Assembly: GCA_030749225.1 (NCBI GenBank)
Contig: JASMKO010000013.1
Span: forward strand, 1 to 64,000
Reading direction: 5' to 3'
DNA: 64,000 nucleotides
Source of the DNA: Verrucomicrobiota bacterium
GTDB lineage: Bacteria > Verrucomicrobiota > Verrucomicrobiia > Limisphaerales > UBA1096
The position numbers and the translations under genes were made by a program. The notes beneath the pieces are model-generated. The model was not told the DNA's origin and ran no database searches. It worked only from the letters and a program-made list of their open reading frames with translations. How positions within the stretch are numbered: position 1 is the first letter of the stretch; the number at the start of each line of letters is the position of its first letter. Positions 15,887 through 26,500 of the stretch are shown here, one piece after another.

Positions 15887-17221
15887 ATGAAAAAAATCGT
15901 CCCTTTAATTGCCTGCACCGTTGCGCTTGGCCAAGCGGTGGCAGAGGAGAATTGGCCGGCGTTTCGCGGTCCGGAAGCACGGGGTGTGTCCGCCAACCCC
16001 CATTTGCCGCTTGAGTGGAGCGACACCAAAAACGTCGAGTGGAAGGCCGCTGTTCCGGGGTTGGGCTGGTCCGGACCAGTGGTGCACAGCGGGCGCGTCT
16101 ACCTGACCACGGCGGTTAGTGACGGCGAGATTGAGAAGCGCAAGCCCGGGCTTTATTTTGGCGGTGATCGGAAGGAGCCTATTCCGCACCTGCACCACTT
16201 TCTTGTGCTCTGTCTTGACATCAAGAGCGGCGAGTATCTCTGGCAGAAGGAAGTGCTGGTGACTCGGCCTCTCACGCCGATTCATGTCAAGAACAGTTAC
16301 GCCGCCGAGACGCCGGTGACCGACGGTGAACGGGTATACGCCTACTTCGGCAGCCATGGCCTTTACTGCCTGGATAAAACCGGGAAGGTGCTATGGGAAA
16401 AAATGTTCAAGCCGTACAAGATGCGTAACGGGTGGGGCACCGGTGCATCCCCGATTCTTGACCGAGACAAATTGATTATCGTGAATGACAACATGGAGCA
16501 AAGTTGGCTGGCTGTGTACGATAAGGTCACGGGCGATCAACTCTGGAAAATCGAACGTGAAGAACCGAGCAACTGGTCCACTCCCTATGTCTGGAACTAT
16601 AACGGGGCGAAGGAACTGGTTTTGACCGGCCGCAATCGTACCAGGGCCTATGACCTCTCAGGGAAAGAGCTTTGGAGCCTAAAGTGGAATACGCGCACGT
16701 CGATCGTGATCCCGACTCCGTACGAGGCGCACGGGTTGCTTTACATTGCGTCCGGTTACGTGGGCGATCGCGAGAAGCATGTTTATGCCATCCGGCCCGG
16801 TGGCCGGGGCGACATTTCTCTGAAGGGCGGTGAACGAAGCAATGCACACATCGCGTGGTACGACAAACGTGCCGCGCCGTACAATCCTTCGACGCTGGTT
16901 TACGGCGACGAATTTTACACGCTGTTTGATTTTGGATTCCTCGCCTGCCGCGATGCCCGAACCGGCAGGGTCCACTACGACAAGCAGCGCATCAACGCGG
17001 ACAAGCCGGTCGGGTTCACTGCATCGCCCTGGGCATATCGCGGCCATCTGTTTGCGTTGAATGAAGCCGGCGACACGTATGTTTTTGCGGCTGGCAAAAA
17101 ATACGGCTTGGTGCGCGTGAACAAAACCGGCGGCATGAGCATGGCCAACCCGGCGTTGGCAGGTGACCGGTTGCTTATTCGCAATCAAACCCACCTCTTC
17201 AGCATCCGGGAAAAACGATAA
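15887..17221 (+). CDS. Secreted PQQ-like beta-propeller protein
   Basis: The signal peptide MKKIVPLIACTVALGQAVA ends before EENWPAFRGP, the usual mature N-terminus of PVC outer-membrane-assembly-type PQQ propellers. Several PQQ-like blades follow (KSGEYLWQKEVL, GKVLWEKMF, GDQLWKIE, GKELWSLKW). There are no residues that prove PQQ binding; many such proteins are BamB-like scaffolds or sugar-binding propellers. A palindrome copy (15926) encodes the Leu-Gly-Gln at the end of the signal peptide. It stands alone, and another palindrome follows directly after the stop at 17224. Confidence 0.88.
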   Translation: MKKIVPLIACTVALGQAVAEENWPAFRGPEARGVSANPHLPLEWSDTKNVEWKAAVPGLGWSGPVVHSGRVYLTTAVSDGEIEKRKPGLYFGGDRKEPIPHLHHFLVLCLDIKSGEYLWQKEVLVTRPLTPIHVKNSYAAETPVTDGERVYAYFGSHGLYCLDKTGKVLWEKMFKPYKMRNGWGTGASPILDRDKLIIVNDNMEQSWLAVYDKVTGDQLWKIEREEPSNWSTPYVWNYNGAKELVLTGRNRTRAYDLSGKELWSLKWNTRTSIVIPTPYEAHGLLYIASGYVGDREKHVYAIRPGGRGDISLKGGERSNAHIAWYDKRAAPYNPSTLVYGDEFYTLFDFGFLACRDARTGRVHYDKQRINADKPVGFTASPWAYRGHLFALNEAGDTYVFAAGKKYGLVRVNKTGGMSMANPALAGDRLLIRNQTHLFSIREKR

Positions 17222-17525
17222 CGCTTGGCCAAGCGCTTGACTGCCTTCGCTTGGCTGCGGTTTGGCTAACCGGGTTGACTGGCAGATTTCCGAGGTGTAG
17301 TTTGCAGGGCTGTCACCCAGTCCGATGAAAGCTGCCTTCTTCCTCAATAGCCCCTTTTCCCTCAAGTTTTTAGCGTTATTGCCGATGTGAGTCGTGGTGG
17401 AGTGTTATTAATCGGGGGCATTTAGCGGGATTGATCTGGCGTGGGATTAAGTAATTTTGACAGTTGAAAGCGAGAATCGACGCCATCCGAAGGCCTCAGC
17501 AGCGCGAGACGTTGAACGGAGCAGA
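17222..17525. other. Leader region of the giant Ig-repeat gene
   Basis: About 300 bases without a credible gene. It begins with a 14-bp perfect palindrome CGCTTGGCCAAGCG (17222-17235) right after the PQQ gene's stop. A promoter-like pair, TTGACT and TAGTTT 17 bp apart, lies at 17275-17303. A 21-codon open frame beginning at the ATG near 17325 has a hydrophobic look but no other support. No T-rich terminator was found. Confidence 0.35.
17275..17303 (+). promoter_or_regulatory. Possible sigma-70-type promoter for the giant secreted protein
   Basis: TTGACT (17275-17280) and TAGTTT (17298-17303) are separated by exactly 17 bp and point toward the gene starting at 17526. The -35 matches the consensus at five of six bases and the -10 at four of six. 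No other evidence. Confidence 0.3.
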
Positions 17526-20500
17526 ATGAATCCCCGGAATCATTTTTTTGTGATGACTCTCGTGGTGGGGTGCGCCTTGTTCTGTCCCGATGCGGTGGCC
17601 GGGCCGGATTATGATAAAGTGGGTCTCCTGTTGCCATTTGACGAGTCGCACGGTGCAACGTCCGCCACGGATATTAGCAGAAGCGGCCACGTCCCGGTTT
17701 TCAACGGGAACACTAAGATTTCGGCGGGACGCTCCAAGTATGGGGGAACCAGTTGTTACTTCGACGGCAAGGGGGATTATTTGACGATTGCGGAGAGTGA
17801 GGACTGGAACCTTGGGACGGGTGATTTCACGATCGAGTTTTGGGTGCTGAGAACCGGGGTAAGCCAATATGAGGGTATCCTCGGCGAGAATGCCAAGAGC
17901 TGGAATAGTGGCGTGCCGGTGATAGTGATTTACAACACCAAGATCTTGATCACCGAGGGGAAGATTGGAAACAAGACGCAGGCATCAACTTCGTTTGTTG
18001 CCAACACCTGGTATCACGTCGCTTTTTCCCGTGGGGGTGGTTACATGCGGTTGTTCGTAAACGGGAAACTGGAGGACTTCAAGGAGGACACCCATGCCTA
18101 CGATTTCAACGAGTTGAGGATTGGGCGCTACAATGTTGGATCCGATTACGACTTCGGTGGCTATCTTGACGACTTGAGGATCACCAAGGGCTTGGCTCGT
18201 TATTCGTCAAACTTTGAGCTTCCCGAAGCAATGAAGGGCGATGCCTTGCCGAACATCGCCCTGTTGACTGAACCAACGACCGTTGCCGAGGGGGCGAGCG
18301 TTGAATTGTTGGTTACGGCGGTGGGTGCGCCTCCGATTTCCTATCAGTGGAGCAAGGGCGGGGTTGAAATCAGCGGGGCGACCCAGTCGATCTTGAACCT
18401 GACTGACGTGGCGTTGTCGACTGCGGGTGATTACCGGGTGGCGGTCAGCAACGGTTTGGGTGAGGCGGTGTCGGAGGCCATCACGGTGACAGTGCTTCAA
18501 CCTGCGGGCATTGATGTCCAGCCGGTAGGCGGAGGCGCCAATCGCGGCGGCTCCTTAACATTGGAAGTGGTTGCGTCCGGCTCGGAACCAATAAGCTATC
18601 AATGGCATCATGGGGGCGTGCCGATTGACGGCGCGACAGGAAGCACCCTGCGCCTGACCAACCTGAAGACCAGGGACATGGGGGGGTACCATGTGGTGGT
18701 CTCCAACCCGGTTGGCGAGCAAACCAGCGAAACAGTCAACCTTTCGATGGTCCCCACCATAACAAAATTGACAGAATCAATGAACCCGGTTAGGGGGACG
18801 AACGTTGAATTGTCGGTCGGCGCGACTGGCACCGAGCCGATGAATTATCAATGGTATCACGCGGGTACATTGATTGAGGATGCAACGGCCACCACCCTGT
18901 TTCTGAATGATTTTCAGGCCAATGAGACGGGGGATTATCATGTGACGGTCTCCAATGCGGGTGGCACGGTGACCAGTGACATGGTGACTCTTTTGATGCC
19001 TCCAGCCATCACGCGATTGACTGACGACATTTACGTGATTGAGGGGGACACATTAAAATTAAATGTCACACCAGTCGGCACGCCGCCATTCACCTACTTT
19101 TGGAGCCATAACGAGTCCTCTCTGGAGAACGACATTCAAAACTCCGAGTTGATGGTGGAAGGGGTAAAGCCGTCGGACGCCGGCACTTATTCAGTGGTAG
19201 TAGAAGGACAAGTTGGCGAACCCGTAACCGTTAACATCACGGTAGCTGTTTTACAGCCGGCGAGCATTATAACACAGCCGATCGGGGGAGAGCCGGTTTT
19301 TGGGGAGTCCTTTTCATTTGAAGTCATCGCTACAGGCACCGAGCCGATCATCTATGAATGGTATCACGGCGGGGCGTTGCTTGAGGAGGTCACGGGGAGT
19401 ACCCTGCAATTGACCGATCTGGAGTCGGCTGATTCCGGGGAGTATTACGTTGTGGTCTCGAACGAGAGGACAACAGACTCCGGTGAGACGGTGTCGTTGG
19501 GCAAGGAGACGAGCGACACGGTCTCACTGACTGTTGTGGTGCCCCCGGAAAATGTGCAGATCGCGGGCAGTATGGAGAGCGGGCTTAATCAATTGTCTGC
19601 CACTGCGGAGGTCACGGCCGACGAGGAGGAGCCGAAAACCTACTCATGGAGTGAGAGCGGAGTCTTGGCTGAGGGGGACACCATGGTGCTGACTGCCACT
19701 GCGGCCGGCACCGAGCCGTTTGTTTACGCATGGAATCATGACGGCAGGAAGTTCGACGGTGAATCGACTGAGTCCCTACGCTTGGCCAAGGTGGATGACT
19801 CCGTGTCCGGGGAGTATCAGGTTGAAGTTGCCAATGATGCTGGCGTGGAAACCAGTGATCCGATGATGCTCGAGGTCAAACCCGCAGGGACGATTGTAGA
19901 ACTGGCCGGAGCGATCGGTATGGCTGAGGGGGGCAACGTCGAATTGAGCGTTACCGCAGTGGGTGCTGGGACATTGAGCTACCAGTGGAGCAAGGACGGG
20001 GCAACGATCGATGGGGCGACGAATCCCGGATATGCAGTGGAAAATGTGGATCAGGCGGCTGTGGGTGAGTACAAGCTGACGGTAAAACGCGATCAGACCC
20101 TGCTTGGTACCGCCGAGATCACTGTCGATTTGCTCGAGCCGCCGGTTATCGTGACACAGCCAGTCGGTGGCCGCGCGGATATGGGTGGCACCTTTACGTT
20201 TGAGGTGATTGCGACCGGCACCGAGCCAATGAGCTATGAATGGTATTTTGATGGGGAAGCAGTCGAGGGCGGCACCGGCAGCACGTTGAATTTAACCGAT
20301 TTGGAGGAGGCGAATGCGGGCGACTATTACGTGACTGTCTCCAACGCCGTCGGCACCAAGACCAGCGACACGGTAACCTTGGGGGTGAACATTTCGCCGT
20401 CGATCGCTGCTTTGGCCAAGTTGGTCGATGGCGCTGCCATCGGGTTGTCCGTAGCGGCCGTGATAACGGGGGATGAGGAGGAGCCGACAACCACCCGTTG

Positions 20501-23500
20501 GGAAGAAGAGGCCGCGATACTGGTGGGAGACAATGTTGGACTGACCGTGACTGCGACCGGCACCGAGCCGATCACTTATCAATGGCATTACGGGGAAGAG
20601 GTCGTCGAGGATGTTACGGGAGGCACATTGCGCTTGGCTGATGTTCAGGTCGCGGACTCCGGGTATTATCATGTGGTCGCATCCAACCGACTCGGCGAGG
20701 CAATCAGTGAAGTCATTACCCTTTCTGTGGTGACCCCGCCGGCGATCACGGAGGTGATCGGGACGATATCCGTTTTGGGAGGGAACAGTGTCGAGTTGTC
20801 CGTCGCGGCAACCGACGCCAATGAAGCCCCATCAGACATAGTCAACTATTTTGATAACGATCTAGTTGCCTATTATCCACTCGAAGATGGCAATGGACTC
20901 ACAGTATCGGATGTCAAAGGTGAAAACGATGGGACTCTTAATGGCAATGTCACATGGTCAATTGGTAAATTCAACGGAGGATTGGAGTTTAACCGTACTG
21001 CTGCCGACGGCTCCCTTACTGGGCCAACCTATGAGAACGGCTGGGTTTCTGTTGATGGTTTGCTCGACGGCATCGGTGCAAGCGGGTTACTTAACGACAA
21101 TGATTCTTATACCTTTTCAGCTTGGGCAAAGTGGGCACCGCCGGCAGGTGGAAGTGCTACTTGGGGCTATGTAATTTGGGGTTCCAATACTACACCTAGC
21201 GAGGCGGGCAATGTAATGCGAGTTGGCGTGAATAATGACGCTAAAACATTATTTACACATGGAAATCGTGATCTTGGCGCATTCGATTGGACGGACCAAG
21301 ATTGGCATCTCTATACGATTACATTTGGACCTGATGGCAAGGCTGATTTCTATGTCGATGGAAATATCCTGATAAGTAAAGACGATGACCCTGATGTCGA
21401 TCGAGAGAGACCATGGAGTTCGGCGGGTCTCTTCCAATTTGGCATGGAGTTGGAACGAAACTTAGCCACCGACGGGTGGAGCGGTAAGCTGGACGAATTA
21501 GCTATATGGAAAAGAGAACTATCCAGCCAAGACATCAGTAAACTATTTAATAACGGTTCCGGAATCCAGTTGGGGAGCTTTGGCTACCAGTGGAGTAGGA
21601 ATGGGGAGTTGATCGACGGGGCAACGGCTCCCACATTGGACTTGGGCGTGGTGGGGGACTCAGTTCAAGATGAATACAAGGTCGAAGTGACCAAAGCCGG
21701 GGAACTTGTGGGGCTGGCAGTCATTAATGTAACCACGGCCGAGCCGGTGATTATCGTGACACAGCCGGGAGGAGGTTCAGCCGATGGGGTGACTGTTTAC
21801 TACGAGACATTTGACGATGTTAAGCTAGGCCCGAATGTGGATGAACGCCTTTCCCGTAAGAAAGCCTGGACCCGCACGGGGCCAAAAGGGTGGTTGGTCG
21901 ATCGTTCCGGTGTGCCGGGCAACAGCGAAGATCACGTGGGGTACGTCGCGGACAAGGATGAGGATGGCTACCCGGACAACGATGGCGTCTCCGAGTGGGC
22001 CGGCTGGAGTTTTGCGAACTACAAATGGTGGGTTAAGACCGCCGGCGACCAGACACGTTCCCAGTTCACACTCGCCAAGAATGTGGTGGCGGTCGCCGAT
22101 CCTGACGAGTGGGATGACAAGCCGCACGCCAGAAGCGCAGCCAATGGTTGGTACAAGACCTTATTGAAAACACCTAAAATCGATGTTTCTGGCATCATCG
22201 CGGGGACATTGTCTGCGAGGTTTCACTCGAGCTGGCGTCCAGAGTTCGATGGCAACTACCATCAGGAAGGTTACATCTTGGCAAGCTACGACGGGGCGGA
22301 GCCGGTCGAGATTTTGACCTGGGTGTCGGATCGGGGGTCCCCGAACTACCACGGCAATAACCAGAATGAGGTTGTGACATTGCCGCTGAATAACCCGGAC
22401 GGCGCAAAAAATCTCCAGTTAAGCTTTGGCATGCGCGAGGCCGGTAACGACTGGTGGTGGGCAATTGATAATCTTGTCGTTTTTGGCGGTGCGATTGCAA
22501 GTGCAAGTGCGGATCTTGGCGGTTCCATAAGCTTTGAAGTGGTGGCAGATGGTACTGAGCCGATCAGTTATCAATGGTATCGCGATGGTGCAGCGATTGA
22601 GGGGGGAACGGGAAGCATACTGGCATTGACCGATTTGGAGGCAGGGGATGCGGGGAATTACTATGTCGATGTATCCAATGCTGCCAATAAGGTAACCAGT
22701 GAAATGGTCTCCCTGACAGTGCACTTGCCGCCGACCATCACGGGGTTGTTTGAATCGGCCGGGGGCGGTATCGACTTGATTGCGATGGCGGTGGTTGGAG
22801 ATGGGGATGGGGATGAGCCGACGATCCAACAGTGGAGCCAGAATGGAACCTGGGTTGCGGGAGACCACTTTGAATTGGCTGCCACGGTGACGGGAGCTGA
22901 GCCTATAAGTTATCAATGGTATTTTGATGGCCAGCCTAAGCTTGGGCAAACGGATAACCCACTGCGTTTGCCTGCACTCAGTGTTGAAGACTCGGGAGAG
23001 TACCATGTTGTTGCATCTAACCGACTTGGCCGCGATACCAGCGAGATGTTTAACCTTATACTTACAGCGACCCGGACGGTCACCGAGGTGACCGGGTCGA
23101 TAGATGTGATTGAGGGGGAAAGTGTCGAATTGTCTGTCACGGCGTTTGGCGGTGGGGCGTTGGCTTACCAGTGGAGCAGGGACAATGTGGTGTTGGAGGG
23201 TGCAACCAGCCCGACATATAACCTGGGCAATTTTAAATCAACGGCTGCGGGTAATTACACTTTGGCGGTGAGCGAGGGCCCCGTGCTTGTGGGTTCGGCT
23301 GAGATCGCGGTTGCCATGGTCGAGCCGGTGACCATCGTGAAGCAGCCGGGAGATAAAAGTGATTACCCGGTCAGCACGCTTGCGGGAAGTGGGTTTAAAG
23401 GAAGCATCGATGGCAATGGGGTCGAAGCTCAGTTTGACGGGCTACGTGACATTGCACTGGATAGTTCCGGAAATGTTTACGTGGCAGATGTGGGTAATCA

Positions 23501-26500
23501 CAAGATTCGGAAGATCACCCCGGAAGGTGTGGTGAGCACGCTTGCGGGAAGTGGGTCCAAAGGAAGCATCGATGGCCCTGGGGCAGATGCCCAGTTTTCT
23601 ATGCCGAATGGCATTGCATTGGATAGTTCCGGAAATATTTATGTGACAGATTTGATTAATCACAAGATTCGGAAGATCACCCCGGAAGGTGTGGTGAGCA
23701 CGCTTGCGGGAAGTGGGGCTTCAGGAAGTGCCGATGGTCCCGGGGCCGATGCCCAGTTTTACTGGCCGCGTGGCATTGCATTGGATAGTTCCGGAAATGT
23801 TTATGTGGCAGATATGCATAATAACAAGATTCGGAAGATCACCCCGGAGGGATTGGTGAGTACGTTGGCGGGAAGCGGGTCTGCAGGAAGTGCCGATGGC
23901 TTAGGGGCCGATGCCCAGTTTTCGGTTCCGTTGGGCATGGCATTAGATAGTTCTGAAAATGTTTATGTGGCAGATGCGATTAATAACAAGATTCGGAAGA
24001 TCACCCCGGAGGGATTGGTGAGTACGTTGGCGGGAAGTGGGGCTGCAGGAAGTGCCGATGGCTTAGGGGCTGATGCCCAGTTTTCGTTCCCGTGGGGCGT
24101 GACGTTAGATAGTTTTGAAAATGTTTATGTGGCAGATGTGGGTAATCACAAGATTCGGAAGATCACCCCGGAAGGTGTAGTCACCACGCTGGCGGGAAGT
24201 GGGTCCAAAGGAAGTGCCGATGGTCCAGGGGGCGATGCTCAGTTTGCCTACCCCAGTGGCATTGCATTGGATAGTTCAGGAAATATTTATGTAGCAGATA
24301 CGATTAATAACAAGATTCGGAAAATAATTCCCGGGGGCCGAAGTGCGAGCGCGGACCTTGGCACGACCATTAGCATCGAAGTGGTTGCCACGGGTGCTGA
24401 GCCGATTAGTTATGAATGGTATCATATGGGAGTCTTGGTTGCCGGTGCCAATGGGAGCACCCTGCAATTAACCAATCTGGAGGAGGAAGATGCGGGGGGA
24501 TACCACGTGGTGGTATCCAACATCGCGGGATCGGTGACCAGTGACACGGCAGTATTGAAAGTGGAGTTGCCACCGACCATCACGCAGTTGAATACATCGT
24601 CAAATGCAGACCGGCTGGATTTGGCTGCCACGGCGGAGGTGACCGGAGAGGAGCTATTGACGTATGAATGGGGCCAGAACGGTCCTATCTTGGCGGGAGG
24701 CGACATCGAGCTGACTCCTACGGTGGCGGGAGCTGAGCCGATGGATTACCAATGGTATTTTAATGGCGAGATTGAGGTTGGAAAAATAGATAATCCCCTA
24801 CGCTTGCCCAAGGTGGGGGTTGAGGTGTCTGGAGAGTATTACGTTGTGGCCAAAAATCGGCTTGGCGAGTACACCAGCGAAACGATCACCCTTGAAGTGA
24901 AGCCGTCCACGACAATCACGGAACTCGCCGGCTCTCTTTCCGTGTACGAAGGGGAAACGATCGAGCTGTCTGTCACGGCGTCCGGCATGACCCCTCTGTC
25001 CTACCAATGGAGCTTTGGCGGGATGGAGATCGATGGCGCAACCAGTGCAGCATTAAGCTTGAACGGTATTGAGGCCGATGCCGCTGGGGACTACAAGCTG
25101 GCGATCAGCCATGACGGCCGGCTCGTGGGTGAGGCCGTGATTACAATCGTAATCCCTGCTGCAAGGATTAAGGAACAGCCGGTTGACGTTAGCAAGTTTG
25201 AGGGTCAGCACCATACATTTTCAGTGGTTGCAGAAGGCACAGAGCCGATCACATATAAATGGTATCACAGCGATTCACTCATCGAGGAGGTCACGGGTAG
25301 CACGCTTGAGTTGAAAAACCTGACGGCCGAGGAAGCAGGGAGCTATCATGTTATTGTGTCCAATGAAGAGCTGCCGTGGGGTGGCGAGGAAACCAGCAAC
25401 CCAGTTATGTTGACAGTGCTGATCGATATCGAGATCGAGCTGGCAAAATCCAAGCTGCCGGAGACTGTGGAGGGGAATTGGCAATGGGCACTGGAGGGGG
25501 GAAGCGTCAATTTGTCTGCCACCGCAGTAGGCACACCACCACTCACCTACCAGTGGAAGAAGGATGGCGAAGCCATACTGGGTGGCACCACGCCGACCAT
25601 CACCCTGGACAACATCGAGCCGGCCGATGCCGGTAAATATAAGGTGACGGTCACAAGCACTTCTCCTGCACATATTCAGAGTGATTTCGAAGTGCAAAAA
25701 GAGAGCGAGGTTCCGATCGAGGTCATGGTGATCACGCCGACGACTGCCCAGCCCGCCAAAATTATTTTGCAGCCGGAAGCTGTCAGCTTGACGATCGGAG
25801 AGACCGCGGAATTGAGCGTGTCTGTTGAAGGCTCCGCCCCGATCAGCTACCAATGGTATTATGCAGACGAGCTGATCGAGGACGGGACCGAAAGAATCCT
25901 GTCCATTCCCGACGTGCAGAAGGCGAATGCCGGCGAGTACCACGTCGTGGTTTCCAACGAAGGATTTCCATGGGGCGCAACAGAGACCAGCGACACGGCC
26001 ACCCTCACGATCACCGCTCCACCGGTGATCATGAAGCTGACGGAGTCGATGATCTTGTCGAAGGGTGACACCATAGAGTTGTCCGTCACGGCAATCGGTG
26101 ATGAGCCGCTGAGCTATCAATGGAGCCTGGGCGGCGTGGCTATCGAGGGGGCCACCAGTGTGGTGCTGACCCTGGCCGACGCGACCCAGTCGGATGTGGG
26201 CGACTACACGGTCACGGTCAGCAATGCCGTTAGTGAGGTGGTTTCCAATGTCGTCTCGGTAACCATGCCCGAGCCGGTTAGGATCGTGACACAGCCGCAG
26301 GACGTGTTCGTGGTCGCCGGCGCGTCGGCGACCATGACAGTGGTCGTGGAAGGATCCGAGCCGATCGAATATTATTGGATGCACGACGCCAAATGGGTCG
26401 ATGGCGGAAGGGGGAGCACGCTGAGCCTGAGCAACCTGCAGGCTGCGGATTTCGGGGCGTACAATGTTCTGGTAAGGAATTCAACCGGCATCGAGATCAG

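Noticed and set aside
17325-17390. 21-codon hydrophobic open frame upstream of the giant gene
   Set aside because: Too short, no ribosome-binding site and no coupling to the next gene.
23370-24329. Regular tandem repeat considered as a CRISPR array
   Set aside because: The 162-bp units have no short repeat/spacer structure and code in frame for NHL blades.
25275-26384. Minus-strand open frame of 369 codons inside the giant protein gene
   Set aside because: It is antisense to well-conserved Ig repeats and its periodic composition is simply the mirror of those repeats.
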